Shown piece after piece: positions 18,211 through 26,605 of a stretch of DNA of 64,000 bases. The position numbers and the translations under genes were made by a program. Each line of letters opens with the position of its first letter. Positions within the stretch are counted from its first letter, which is position 1. This DNA comes from Lysobacterales bacterium 63-13 (GTDB lineage: Bacteria; Pseudomonadota; Gammaproteobacteria; Xanthomonadales; Rhodanobacteraceae). The notes beneath the pieces were generated by a model, which worked only from the letters and a program-made list of their open reading frames with translations, did no database searches and was not told the DNA's origin. The stretch is taken from assembly GCA_001899855.1 (NCBI GenBank), contig MKWR01000017.1, positions 43,256 to 107,255 on the forward strand, given 5' to 3'.

Positions 18211-18822
18211 TCACATTGCGGGGGCTTGTTCGCGGAACTCGGCGAGGCGCTCGGCGTAACGCGCCATGCGGTCGACTTCGATGTTCACCGCATCGCCGAT
18301 GCGGCGCGTGGCAAACGTCGTCACTTCCTGCGTGTGCGGAATCAGGTTGACGCCGAAGCGCAGGCCTTCGACCTCATTGACGGTGAGGCTGACGCCATCG
18401 ATGCAGATCGAGCCCTTGCTGGCGATGTAGCGCGCAAGCGTGGCGGGCACCTCGAAGGTCCAGCGCTGCGAACGCGCATCGCCGTGGACATCGATGACCC
18501 GGCCCAACCCGTCGACGTGACCGGACACCAGGTGCCCACCGAGCCGATCACTGAGGCGCAATGCCTTTTCCAGATTGACCGGCGCACCCGGCAGCAAGGT
18601 GCCCAGCGTGGTCAAACCCAGCGTTTCCAGCGAGACATCGGCAGCAAAGGTATCCGCGGTCAGCTCGAGCGCAGTCAGGCAGACGCCGGCCACGGCAATG
18701 CTGTCGCCCTGGCGCACGTCATCAAGCGCCAGCGTTCCGACATGGAAAACCATGCGCCGATCGCCACCGCGCTCTTCACTGCCGAACAGTCGGCCGATCG
18801 ACTGGATGATTCCGGTAAACAC
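18211..18822 (-). CDS. ribE: Riboflavin synthase alpha chain
   Basis: Dismutates two 6,7-dimethyl-8-ribityllumazines to riboflavin. The 203-residue protein has the two-fold repeated lumazine-binding barrel: MFTGIIQSIGRL at the start, GDSIAVAGVCLTA in repeat one and GSICIDGVSLTVNEVEG in repeat two, with GGHLVSGHVDG between. The start is GTG 18822, immediately after the ribD stop (TGAGTG). Its ribosome site GGAGG lies inside the end of ribD, so translation of the two is coupled. Confidence 0.95.
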   Translation of the reverse strand: MFTGIIQSIGRLFGSEERGGDRRMVFHVGTLALDDVRQGDSIAVAGVCLTALELTADTFAADVSLETLGLTTLGTLLPGAPVNLEKALRLSDRLGGHLVSGHVDGLGRVIDVHGDARSQRWTFEVPATLARYIASKGSICIDGVSLTVNEVEGLRFGVNLIPHTQEVTTFATRRIGDAVNIEVDRMARYAERLAEFREQAPAM

Positions 18823-19941
18823 TCACGCCTCCAGGGGTCGCAACAGCAAACGCCAATCCGCGCCGATCATGCGCTGATCGACCACACCCAGTTTCCAGCG
18901 CGCGGCCATCTCGCCAAGCGCGGGCAGCGCCAGCAAGGGACGTGCGCTGTCGCCAAGCAGGACCGGCGCCACATACAGCAACAGCTCATCGACCAGGCCA
19001 GCGGCAAACAAGGCTCCAGCAAGCGTCGGCCCGGCCTCGACCTGGATCTCGTTGATCTCGCGCGCGGCAAGCAAGGCCAGCACCGCTGACAGGTCGAGCC
19101 GCCCTTGGCGGATTTCAACCGCGGCCAGCTCGACATGCTCGAAACGTCGATCGATTGGTCGCGCCCCAGGCCCATGCAGGACCAGGGTCGGCAGCGAACC
19201 ATCAAGGACCTGCGCAGTAGCTGGAACACGCAGTTCGCGATCGAGGATGACGCGCAGCGGCGGCAGCGGTGCCATGGCGGCATCCGTGGCATCTGGCAGG
19301 CGCAGGCTCAGCGCCGGATCGTCGGCGAGCACGGTGCCGATGCCGCTCAGGATCGCCGAACTGCGTGCGCGCCAGCGCTGCACATCGGCGCGCGCGGCCG
19401 CTGCGGTAATCCATTTCGACTCGCCGCTGGCCAGCGCCGTGCGGCCATCGAGGCTCATCGCCAGCTTGACCCGCAACCACGGCCGGCCACGTTCGATGCG
19501 CGAAAGGAACCCGCGATTGATCTCGCGCGCGGCACTGGCCATAAGGCCGCTCTCGACGATGATCCCGGCCTCGCGCAATTTGGCTGTTCCGCGACCATCG
19601 ACCTCGGCAAACGGATCCGCATGCGCGATGACGACCCGTGCGACGCCCGCGGCGATCAAGGCATCGGCGCAGGGCGGCGTGCGCCCGAAGTGCGCGCAGG
19701 GTTCGAGCGTCACATAGGCGGTGGCGGCGCGTGCGCGATCACCCGCTTCGTTCAAGGCAAAGACTTCGGCATGTGCGCCACCGGCACGCTGGTGCCAGCC
19801 ACTGCCAAGGATCTGCTCGCCGTGCGCGATCACGCAGCCAACGCGCGGATTGGGGTCGGTGGTGAACAAGCCGCGTTCGGCCAGGCGCAGCGCAAGCGCC
19901 ATGTGCGCATGGTCGACGGCGCTGAATTCCACCGCGCTCAC
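18823..19941 (-). CDS. ribD: Bifunctional diaminohydroxyphosphoribosylaminopyrimidine deaminase / 5-amino-6-(5-phosphoribosylamino)uracil reductase
   Basis: Catalyses the second and third steps of riboflavin synthesis. The deaminase domain (about 1-150) has the zinc motif GGAHAEVFAL and TLEPCAHFGRTPPC. The reductase domain (about 155-372) starts at RPWLRVKLAMSLDGRTAL. The most likely start is GTG 19941, 20 bases after the nrdR stop; an ATG further in (MALALR) would cut into the first helix. It ends as TGA directly abutting ribE. Confidence 0.94.
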   Translation of the reverse strand: MSAVEFSAVDHAHMALALRLAERGLFTTDPNPRVGCVIAHGEQILGSGWHQRAGGAHAEVFALNEAGDRARAATAYVTLEPCAHFGRTPPCADALIAAGVARVVIAHADPFAEVDGRGTAKLREAGIIVESGLMASAAREINRGFLSRIERGRPWLRVKLAMSLDGRTALASGESKWITAAAARADVQRWRARSSAILSGIGTVLADDPALSLRLPDATDAAMAPLPPLRVILDRELRVPATAQVLDGSLPTLVLHGPGARPIDRRFEHVELAAVEIRQGRLDLSAVLALLAAREINEIQVEAGPTLAGALFAAGLVDELLLYVAPVLLGDSARPLLALPALGEMAARWKLGVVDQRMIGADWRLLLRPLEA

Positions 19942-19961
19942 GGCAAGCCGGCCATGCCGCT

Positions 19962-20480
19962 TCAGCCCCTGGCCTTGCGTGCGGGACCTTCCTCAAGCAA
20001 GGGCAGTTGCAGGGTTTCCAGTCCGGGCAGGTCGCGTTCGAGCTTTTCGATTTCCTCGCGGAAGGCCTGCACGTCCTCGAAACTGCGATAGACGGAAGCA
20101 AAGCGCACGTAGGCGACCTGGTCGAGCTTCTTCAATTCGCGCATGACCAGTTCGCCGACATGCATCGAGGCAATCTCGCGCTCGCCACTGCGCCGCAGAT
20201 CATCGATCACGCTGCGCACGGCCAGGTCGACCTCGTCGCTGGCAACCGGACGCTTCTGCAAGGCCCGACTGAAACTGGTGCGCAGCTTGCGCTCGTCGAA
20301 CGACTCGCGACGGCCATCGGACTTGACCACCGCCGGCAATTTCAATTCGGCCGTCTCGAAGGTATTGAACCGCTCATTGCACTTCTCGCACTCACGCCGC
20401 CGCCTGATCGTCGTGCCATCGTCGGACACGCGCGAATCAATCACCCGGGTATCTTCGTGCTGGCAGAAGGGGCAGTGCAT
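19962..20480 (-). CDS. nrdR: Transcriptional repressor NrdR
   Basis: Represses ribonucleotide reductase genes when dATP is abundant. The 172-residue protein has an N-terminal zinc ribbon with CPFC (3-6) and CEKC (about 31-34), followed by an ATP-cone domain (about 46-136) containing [21 protein letters not shown] basic, leucine-rich C-terminal tail is slightly longer than usual. It lies between glyA and ribD as in many gammaproteobacteria. No nrd gene is in the window. Its start codon region abuts a heptamer repeat array. Confidence 0.96.
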   Translation of the reverse strand: MHCPFCQHEDTRVIDSRVSDDGTTIRRRRECEKCNERFNTFETAELKLPAVVKSDGRRESFDERKLRTSFSRALQKRPVASDEVDLAVRSVIDDLRRSGEREIASMHVGELVMRELKKLDQVAYVRFASVYRSFEDVQAFREEIEKLERDLPGLETLQLPLLEEGPARKARG

Positions 20481-20483
20481 CTA

Positions 20484-20610
20484 GGGGAACGGGAATGGGG
20501 AATTGGGAATGGGGAATGGGTTGAAAGCAGTCCTCGCACCCTTGGCGGACTCCCGCACGGATATCGAAATCCGGCTCTTGCCGATTCCCGATTCCCTGTT
20601 CCCCATTCCC
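20484..20610. repeat. Convergent heptamer arrays between nrdR and glyA
   Basis: Five GGGAATN-like units (20484-20518) face four units of the complement, NATTCCC-like (20583-20610), across a 64-bp spacer. RNA from either strand could fold into a long imperfect stem. The element fills the whole 136-bp gap between glyA and nrdR. Similar paired arrays occur at 36.3, 47.1 and 51.0 kb. Confidence 0.8.
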
Positions 20611-20616
20611 TGCACC

Positions 20617-21870
20617 TCAGCCATACACCGGATACTTCCGGCATTGCGCGGTGACTTTCTCGCGTACGGCCTTGATCACTTGTTCGTCGGCTGGCGCATC
20701 GAGGACGTCGGCGATCCAGTTGGCGAGGTCGATGCAATCGCTTTCGCCATAGCCACGCGTGGTCACCGCCGGCGTGCCGATGCGCAGGCCGGAGGTGATG
20801 AACGGCGAGCGTGGATCGTTCGGCACGGCGTTCTTGTTGACCGTGATATGGGCCTTGCCGAGCGCGGCTTCAGCATCCTTGCCGCTGGACTCGCGACCGA
20901 TCAGGTCGATCAGCATCAGGTGATTCTCGGTGCCGCCCGAGACAATCTTGTAGCCACGCGCCATCAGGGTCCTGGCCATGGCCTTGGCGTTGACGACCAC
21001 CTGCTGCTGATACGCCTTGAACTCGGGGCTGAGGGCTTCGAGGAAGGCCACCGCCTTGGCCGCGATCACATGCATCAGCGGGCCGCCCTGGATGCCCGGG
21101 AAGACGATCGACTGCAGCTTCTTCTCGCCTTCCTCGCCGAGTCCCTTGGCAATCACGAAGCCACCGCGCGGACCGCGCAGGGTCTTGTGCGTGGTCGAGG
21201 CGACCACGTGCGCATGCGGCACCGGATTCGGATAGACGCCGGCGGCAATGAGCCCGGCGACGTGGGCCATGTCGACGAAGAAGAGAGCGCCAACCTTGTC
21301 CGCGATGCGGCGCATGCGCGCCCAGTCGACAATCTGCGAATAAGCGCTGAAGCCGCCGACCAGCATCTTCGGCTTGTGCTCGACGGCAAGGCGCTCGACT
21401 TCGTCGTAATCGATCAGGCCGTTTTCATCGACGCCGTACTGCACGGCATGGAACAGCTTGCCCGAGATGTTCGGCTTGGCACCGTGGGTGAGGTGACCGC
21501 CGTGGGCGAGGCTCATGCCGAGGATGGTGTCACCCGGCTGCAGCAAGGCCAGATAGACCGCCTGGTTGGCCTGCGAACCGGAATGCGGCTGCACGTTGGC
21601 ATAGTCGGCACCAAACAGTTCCTTGAGCCGCGCGATGGCCAGGCGCTCGGCGACATCGACATGCTCGCAACCGCCGTAATAACGCTTGCCCGGATAACCC
21701 TCGGCGTACTTGTTGGTGAGCACCGAACCCTGCGCCTCGAGTACGCGTGGACTGGCGTAGTTCTCGGAAGCGATCAGTTCGACATGGTCTTCCTGGCGCA
21801 CGGCTTCGGCGGCAATTGCCGCGGCCAGCTCAGGATCCAGATCCGCGATTCGCAAACCTTTGGAAAACAT
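20617..21870 (-). CDS. glyA: Serine hydroxymethyltransferase
   Basis: A PLP enzyme that interconverts serine and glycine and loads one-carbon units on tetrahydrofolate. At 417 residues it is the same length as the E. coli enzyme. Signatures include [40 protein letters not shown] and the PLP-Lys motif [16 protein letters not shown] chose ATG 21870 ([15 protein letters not shown]) because GAGAG is seven bases upstream; ATG 21876 is too close to that site. It starts a minus-strand block with nrdR and the rib genes and follows rimI after a repeat-containing gap. Confidence 0.96.
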   Translation of the reverse strand: MFSKGLRIADLDPELAAAIAAEAVRQEDHVELIASENYASPRVLEAQGSVLTNKYAEGYPGKRYYGGCEHVDVAERLAIARLKELFGADYANVQPHSGSQANQAVYLALLQPGDTILGMSLAHGGHLTHGAKPNISGKLFHAVQYGVDENGLIDYDEVERLAVEHKPKMLVGGFSAYSQIVDWARMRRIADKVGALFFVDMAHVAGLIAAGVYPNPVPHAHVVASTTHKTLRGPRGGFVIAKGLGEEGEKKLQSIVFPGIQGGPLMHVIAAKAVAFLEALSPEFKAYQQQVVVNAKAMARTLMARGYKIVSGGTENHLMLIDLIGRESSGKDAEAALGKAHITVNKNAVPNDPRSPFITSGLRIGTPAVTTRGYGESDCIDLANWIADVLDAPADEQVIKAVREKVTAQCRKYPVYG

Positions 21871-21996
21871 CGACATACTCTCGGCAACCATGACGGAATG
21901 CGCATGTTACCGCGTTGCAGCATGAAGCATCGAATCAGCCAGCCTGCGGGTGCCAGGGACTCGCTCATCGATGCGCGGTCAAGGCAGGCTCAAGGA

Positions 21997-22083
21997 CCCC
22001 ATCATCCGCCCTTCGGGCAGCTTCCCCTTTGTGCTCCGTGGGCAGAAAAAGCACGCTTTCCCTATTCCCCATTCCCGGTTCCC
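21997..22083. repeat. Partial REP-like unit and C-rich heptamer array
   Basis: A partial copy of the REP-like unit (CATCCGCCCTTCGGGCA, about 21997-22026) is followed by three C-rich heptamers (22063-22083). The heptamers run into the 3' end of rimI and supply its last codons and stop. No facing G-rich array is seen at this site. Confidence 0.65.
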
Positions 22084-22553
22084 GGCCCCAGCAGCTCGAT
22101 AGCCATGACCAGCGCATCCTCGCGCCCGCGCTTGCCCGGGTAATAGTTCGGCCGCCGCCCGATCTCGTTGAATCCGCTGCTGTGATACAGGGCAACAGCG
22201 GCCGTGTTCGAGGGGCGCACTTCGAGGAAGACGCGCTCGGCATGATGCCAGCGGGCCAGATCGAGCAGGCGGGCGAGGATGCGGCGGCCGAGACCTCGGC
22301 CCTGCTCGGCCGGGGCAACGCAGATGTTGAGGACATGCGCTTCGCCGCCGGCGACCGAGAGCACGCCGTAACCGATCACCTCGCCGGCGCGTTCGAGTAC
22401 CCAGCATTCATAACCGGAGGCCAGGCAATCGCGGAAGATCGTGAACGTCCACGGATGCGGATAGGCGCTCAGTTCGATCCGCGAGACAGCCTCGAGATCG
22501 CTCGCGCGCATGGCACGGAAACTCGAAATCGGATCCTGCAGGTTGGCAGCCAT
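22062..22553 (-). CDS. rimI: Ribosomal-protein-alanine N-acetyltransferase
   Basis: A GNAT acetyltransferase that modifies the N-terminal alanine of ribosomal protein S18. The 163-residue fold shows RIELSAYPHPWTFTIFRDCL near the start, the CoA-binding loop VAPAEQGRGLGRRIL and the late block EVRPSNTAAVALYHSSGFNEIGRRPNYY. The last seven or so residues (GPGTGNGE) are read from the heptamer repeat, so the original C-terminus has probably been replaced or extended. It follows a holD-like gene by 12 bases, the same pairing as in E. coli. Confidence 0.93.
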   Translation of the reverse strand: MAANLQDPISSFRAMRASDLEAVSRIELSAYPHPWTFTIFRDCLASGYECWVLERAGEVIGYGVLSVAGGEAHVLNICVAPAEQGRGLGRRILARLLDLARWHHAERVFLEVRPSNTAAVALYHSSGFNEIGRRPNYYPGKRGREDALVMAIELLGPGTGNGE

Positions 22554-22565
22554 GGGCGTTCCGGC

Positions 22566-23069
22566 TCAGCCGCCGGCGCGGTGCTTTGCCTGCGCACGCG
22601 ACAGGCGCTTGATCTCGCCCCAGAGCGAGCGCTTGGCCTCGGCACTGCCGGCGAGCACGGCGGGTTCGCTGCTGATGATCCAGGCCATCTCGTTCTGCCG
22701 TTGTGCCGGAATCCCGGCGCCCAGCGTCCGCACCAGGGTTTCGCCGAGGATCAGCAAGCCCCGCGCGGCGGCGATGGCTTCGAGCCGGGAGATATCGGCC
22801 ATTGCCGCATCGAGCCTGGCCATGCGCAGACCACGCAGCAAGTCGTCAAGCAGGCGTCCGTGCCGTGCCTCGCTGCAGACAATCAGGATGGGCGCCGCAC
22901 CCACAGCCCGCGCTGGCGGTACGGAGTTGCCGGCAGCGACGCTGTCCTGCGGCTTGTCGTCGGCTTGGTGCGCAGCCAATTGCACGGCAGGCGCGGCGAC
23001 AGCGGCACGCGGCACATAGACTTCAATGCCGATTTCAGCGAGCAGGCGCAGGCTGTAGTCATCGAGCAT
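22566..23069 (-). CDS. HolD-like DNA polymerase III psi subunit
   Basis: The 167-residue protein is poorly conserved, but it has the layout of HolD: an N-terminal peptide YSLRLLAEIGIEVYVPRA (HolD uses this region to bind chi), a Pro/Ala linker, then an alpha/beta domain with APILIVCSEARHGRLLDDLLRGL and the ending EAKRSLWGEIKRL. The position directly before rimI matches the holD-rimI pair of gammaproteobacteria. ATG 23069 overlaps the end of the upstream lipoprotein gene by 11 bases. The assignment is inferred from context and weak similarity. Confidence 0.6.
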   Translation of the reverse strand: MLDDYSLRLLAEIGIEVYVPRAAVAAPAVQLAAHQADDKPQDSVAAGNSVPPARAVGAAPILIVCSEARHGRLLDDLLRGLRMARLDAAMADISRLEAIAAARGLLILGETLVRTLGAGIPAQRQNEMAWIISSEPAVLAGSAEAKRSLWGEIKRLSRAQAKHRAGG

Positions 23070-23673
23070 GCTCGTGGACCTCGCTCTGCAGCAGATCGGC
23101 GTGGAACTCGGCAAAGGCCTGGTCGACGGCTCGCGACAAGGCCACGGCGGTCGCGCCAAGGCCCTTGTCGGCGGCAACGACATCGGCATGATAGATCTCG
23201 TCCAACTGGGGCGTGCCATCGGGTCGATCGACGCGAATCCGCACCACCACGCTGGCGAGGAAGCCGCCATCCACGCTTGGCACGCGCTCGAAGCGCAGGA
23301 TGCTGCCGCTGATGCGCAGGGCCGCCTGGCTCGCCGCGAGCTCATCGGTCACCAGCGGCGCCACGGCGGCGTCGCGCAGCACGATCAGCAATCGGCGCTG
23401 CAGGGATCGGGTCGGTGGATCGGTCCACAACTGGTAGTGGTACTGGCGCAACTCGCTGCCGGCGGGATCGAGCGCATAGATCAGGGCGCGATCGGCATAG
23501 AGCCCGTCGGCGGCGAACAGGTTGACCACGATCGGCGTGTTGAAAACCTGCGCCTTGCTGACCGGCAGCGGTTGCGGCTCGGCCATGCGGAAATACGTGT
23601 GGTCGGGCACGCCCGGGATATTGCCGCAAGCGGCGAGAACGAGCGCACACAGTGCAGCGATGAGGGCTCTCAT
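23059..23673 (-). CDS. ABC-type transport auxiliary lipoprotein (PqiC-like)
   Basis: The 204-residue precursor has a lipoprotein signal peptide ending LVLAACG (Cys16 lipidated), followed by the DUF330/PqiC-like fold with RALIYALDPAGSELRQYHYQLWTDPP and a C-terminal AVDQAFAEFHADLL. Such outer-membrane lipoproteins partner MCE lipid transporters. It starts within the ATGA overlap with the MCE gene and is the last gene of the transporter set. In E. coli the equivalent partner of PqiB is PqiC; MlaC is not encoded here. Confidence 0.82.
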   Translation of the reverse strand: MRALIAALCALVLAACGNIPGVPDHTYFRMAEPQPLPVSKAQVFNTPIVVNLFAADGLYADRALIYALDPAGSELRQYHYQLWTDPPTRSLQRRLLIVLRDAAVAPLVTDELAASQAALRISGSILRFERVPSVDGGFLASVVVRIRVDRPDGTPQLDEIYHADVVAADKGLGATAVALSRAVDQAFAEFHADLLQSEVHEHAR

Positions 23674-24596
23674 TTGCCGTCGTCCTCCAGCTTGTCGGGT
23701 TCCGGCGAGCGCAGCAGTTGTCCCGGGTTGCGGCGGATCTCGCGGCTGAACTCGTCGAGGTTGCGCGTGGCCGATTCCAGATGATGGGTGATCACGTCCA
23801 TGCGGCTGGACAGGCTGGCCATGACGGTCGCCAGATCGGTCATCGCGCCACGGATGTCGCCGCGATTCTCGCGGGCGATATCGGCCAGTTCGCCGACCGT
23901 CTGGTCGAGCGTCTTGCGGGTCTCGCGCAGCTCGCCGCTGAGCCCTTGCACATTGCCGAGGATGCTGGCGACGGCGGCGCGATTCTGCGGTTTGAGCAGG
24001 TCATCAAGGGCGCCGGAGGCATCGTTGAGCTTGCCAAGCAGGGTCTGTGCCTGGCCGAGGATTTCCGGGGTGTTGTGATCCAGCGAACCGGTGATCGAAT
24101 CGACACGTTGCGAGAGCCTTGCGACCATCGGCGTGATCTGCTCGCGGGTCAGCGCGGAAACCTGCCCGGCCAGTTCGCCGACCGCGGCGAAGATATCGGC
24201 ATTCTCGGCACCGCTGATCTCGGCACCGCGCGCCAGCATCTGCTTGCTGGCACCTTCCTTGATGCCGATCGACATGTCGGCAAGCAGGCCGCTCGATTGC
24301 AGGCGGGCGACGCTGTCGACCGGAATCGTCCAGTCGCGCTTGACCGACACGGTGACCTTGTAGCGCGTTCCCTCGCTGCTGCGCTCAGGCTCGATGGCGG
24401 CAACCTCGCCAATGCGGTAACCCTCGTAGAACACCGGCGCGCCATAGCGCAGGCCGGTGACATTGCGGTAGTGGACGAGATAATCCGTCGAAGCCCCGCT
24501 GCGTCCGGTGATCAGGGCAAGGCCAACCAGCAGCAGCACGATCGCCACCAGGACCACTGCACCGACCGCCACGTAATTGATCGTGTCGCGCTTCAC
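23670..24596 (-). CDS. MlaD-family (MCE domain) lipid-transport protein
   Basis: The periplasmic substrate-binding part of an Mla-like lipid ABC transporter. The 308-residue protein has one N-terminal membrane helix (about 9-31) and an MCE domain (about 38-118, with FYEGYRIGEVAAIEPE and RLQSSGLLADMSIGI). A long helical C-terminal region (about 130-290) probably forms a coiled coil or hexameric needle. It ends with the ATGA overlap to the lipoprotein gene. Only one MCE domain is present, as in MlaD and unlike PqiB or LetB. Confidence 0.9.
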   Translation of the reverse strand: MKRDTINYVAVGAVVLVAIVLLLVGLALITGRSGASTDYLVHYRNVTGLRYGAPVFYEGYRIGEVAAIEPERSSEGTRYKVTVSVKRDWTIPVDSVARLQSSGLLADMSIGIKEGASKQMLARGAEISGAENADIFAAVGELAGQVSALTREQITPMVARLSQRVDSITGSLDHNTPEILGQAQTLLGKLNDASGALDDLLKPQNRAAVASILGNVQGLSGELRETRKTLDQTVGELADIARENRGDIRGAMTDLATVMASLSSRMDVITHHLESATRNLDEFSREIRRNPGQLLRSPEPDKLEDDGK

Positions 24597-24663
24597 CCGA
24601 TCTCCCCCATTGCCATCGGCCGCATTCTACCGTCGGATCGAAATTCCATGCGCGCAGGCCCGA

Positions 24664-25464
24664 TCATGCGCTCGTCCCGACCAGGCGCCGCAGGTAGTCA
24701 TCGGCATCGACCTGGATCTCGCGCGGACGCCGGTTGAGCAGATCCTGGATGCGCTCGTTGTCGGCAGCGCGCACCTCGGCCGTGGTGCCCGTCATCAGCA
24801 CGTCGCCCTGGTCGAGCACGGTGATCGTGTCGGCGATCTTGAACGCACTTTCAAGCTCATGGGTGACGACGACGATGGTCATGCGCAAGGCATCGCGCAG
24901 GCGCAGGATCAACTCGTCCAGTTCAGCCGAGACAACCGGATCGAGACCTGCCGAAGGCTCGTCGAAAAAGAGCAGCCGCGGATCCATGACGATGGCGCGC
25001 GCCAGTGCCGCACGCTTGATCATGCCGCCGGAAAGCTGGCCCGGCATGAGGTCCTGGAAGCCGCCGAGATTGACCACCTCGAGCTTGATCCGGCTCATGA
25101 TGCGGATCGTCTGCTCATCCAGGTTGGTGAGCTCGCGCAACGGCAAGGCGACGTTGTCGCCGACCGTCATCGAGGTCAGCAGCGCGCCGCCCTGGAAGGA
25201 AACACCGATGCGCTTGCGCACATCGAGTTTCTCGCGGTCGCTGGCTGCGGCCAGGTCGATGCCGAACAACTTGACCGTGCCCGACAACGGCCGGTTGAGG
25301 CCGAGCATGTGCCGCAGCAAGGTGCTCTTGCCGGAACCCGAGCCGCCCATGATCACGCGGATCTCGCCGGCATGGACGCTGAAATCGACACCATTGAGGA
25401 TGCGCCGCTTGCCGTACCAGGCTTCGAGCTTCTCGACTTCGATCAAGGGAGCGGCAGTGGTCAT
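24664..25464 (-). CDS. ABC transporter ATP-binding protein, MlaF-like
   Basis: The ATPase that powers the adjacent lipid transporter. The 266-residue protein shows Walker A GGSGSGKST, the signature LSGGMIKRAALARA and Walker B LLFFDEPSAGLDP, with a switch His in VVVTHE. The run SFQGGALLTSMTVGDNVALPL is characteristic of MlaF-type ATPases. ATG 25464 lies two bases after the permease stop, so translation is closely linked. Confidence 0.93.
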   Translation of the reverse strand: MTTAAPLIEVEKLEAWYGKRRILNGVDFSVHAGEIRVIMGGSGSGKSTLLRHMLGLNRPLSGTVKLFGIDLAAASDREKLDVRKRIGVSFQGGALLTSMTVGDNVALPLRELTNLDEQTIRIMSRIKLEVVNLGGFQDLMPGQLSGGMIKRAALARAIVMDPRLLFFDEPSAGLDPVVSAELDELILRLRDALRMTIVVVTHELESAFKIADTITVLDQGDVLMTGTTAEVRAADNERIQDLLNRRPREIQVDADDYLRRLVGTSA

Positions 25465-25466
25465 GT

Positions 25467-26264
25467 CTAGCGATTGAGAAAAAAAGAAAAGATCATGTCG
25501 GCGACAATGATCCAACAGATCGAAAGGACGACCGCGCGTGTCGTCGCGCGGCCAACGCCTTCGGCACCACCGCTCACCGAAAAGCCGGTGCTGACGCCGA
25601 TCAAGGTGATCAGCAGGGCAAACACCGCACTCTTGGCAAGGCCCTGGCCGATATCGCCAGGATCAAGCAGCGACATCGACTGCAGCATGTAGGCAGTCGG
25701 CGTGACGTCGAGCGCCGGCGCGCTGTACAGGGCGGCGCCGAAGATCGCCACCGCATCGGCGAACACGGTCAGCAAGGGCAGCATGATCAACATCGCGATC
25801 AGCGCCGGGGCGACCAGATAACGCACCGGATTGATGCCGATCACGGCCAGCGCGTCGACTTCCTGGGAAACGGTCATCGAACCTATGCGTGCGGCAAGCG
25901 CCGAACCGGAGCGACCGGCGACGAGGATGGCGGTGATCAGCGCGCCGAATTCACGGGTCACCGACTTGGCCACGGCAACGACAACCTGCGATTGCGCGCC
26001 GAACTCGCCGAGCGCCGAGATGAACTGGATGCCGAGCATGATGCCGACGGTGAAGGCAAGCAGGCAGACGATCGGCAAGGCATCGACACCGACCTGGCGC
26101 ATCTGCTCGAAGACCGCGCGCAGGCGCAGCGGCTGGCCAAGGCGCCAGCCCCAGACTGCCAGGTACAGCGACTCGACCAGCAGCATCGCCGCATAGCCCA
26201 TGCCGCTGAGCGCACCGACCGCGCCACGGCCGATCTTTGCAAGGGGTCCGGTCAGGGCTTCCAA
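25467..26264 (-). CDS. MlaE-family ABC transporter permease
   Basis: The inner-membrane channel of the lipid transporter. The 265-residue protein has about five or six hydrophobic segments and the family block GIQFISALGEFGAQSQVVVAVAKS. It also has the strongly conserved cytoplasmic stretch REFGALITAILVAGRSGSALAARIGSMTVSQEVDALAVIG. The ATG overlaps the end of the STAS gene by 13 bases. The order here (STAS, permease, ATPase, MCE, lipoprotein) differs from E. coli mlaFEDCB. Confidence 0.93.
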   Translation of the reverse strand: MEALTGPLAKIGRGAVGALSGMGYAAMLLVESLYLAVWGWRLGQPLRLRAVFEQMRQVGVDALPIVCLLAFTVGIMLGIQFISALGEFGAQSQVVVAVAKSVTREFGALITAILVAGRSGSALAARIGSMTVSQEVDALAVIGINPVRYLVAPALIAMLIMLPLLTVFADAVAIFGAALYSAPALDVTPTAYMLQSMSLLDPGDIGQGLAKSAVFALLITLIGVSTGFSVSGGAEGVGRATTRAVVLSICWIIVADMIFSFFLNR

Positions 26265-26605
26265 GCCGACGCGCCGTTGGCTTCGGGAATCGCCGCGACA
26301 TCGGCAACGATCGGGAACACGCGATCGAGTCGCGCCAGTTCAAGCACGGCGCGCACCGCGTCGCTGATGGCGACCAGGGCAAAGCCGCTGCCCCGCGAGC
26401 GCGCATTCTGGAACCCCTCGACAAGGGCGGCGATGCCGGAGGAATCGATGTAGCTGACTTCGCTGAGCACGACCCCGACCCGCGCGCTTTTCCCCAGCGC
26501 CGCGAGTACCGCTTCGCGCACCTGCTGCGACCAGGACAGGTCAACCTCGCCGCGCAGGCGGATCAACATGCATCCATCGGCCGATTCGTGTTCGATCGCA
26601 TTCAT
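26252..26605 (-). CDS. STAS-domain protein (MlaB-like or anti-sigma-factor antagonist)
   Basis: A 117-residue single STAS domain. The switch motif YIDSSGIAALVEGF (about 52-65) keeps the Ser pair where SpoIIAA-type proteins are phosphorylated. In E. coli the STAS protein MlaB binds the ATPase MlaF, and its Thr at this site matters. Here the gene overlaps the permease by 13 bases and the upstream PP2C/kinase gene by ATGA, so it may be both an Mla subunit and a phosphorylation target. ATG 26605 is fixed by that overlap. Confidence 0.85.
   Translation of the reverse strand: MNAIEHESADGCMLIRLRGEVDLSWSQQVREAVLAALGKSARVGVVLSEVSYIDSSGIAALVEGFQNARSRGSGFALVAISDAVRAVLELARLDRVFPIVADVAAIPEANGASAWKP

Noticed and set aside
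16993..19089. A 698-codon plus-strand frame opposite ribB, ribE and ribD
   Set aside because: Shadow of three confirmed riboflavin genes.
20617..21891. Starting glyA at the most upstream in-frame codons ([12 protein letters not shown])
   Set aside because: The ribosome site spacing and the normal 417-residue length favour the ATG at 21870.
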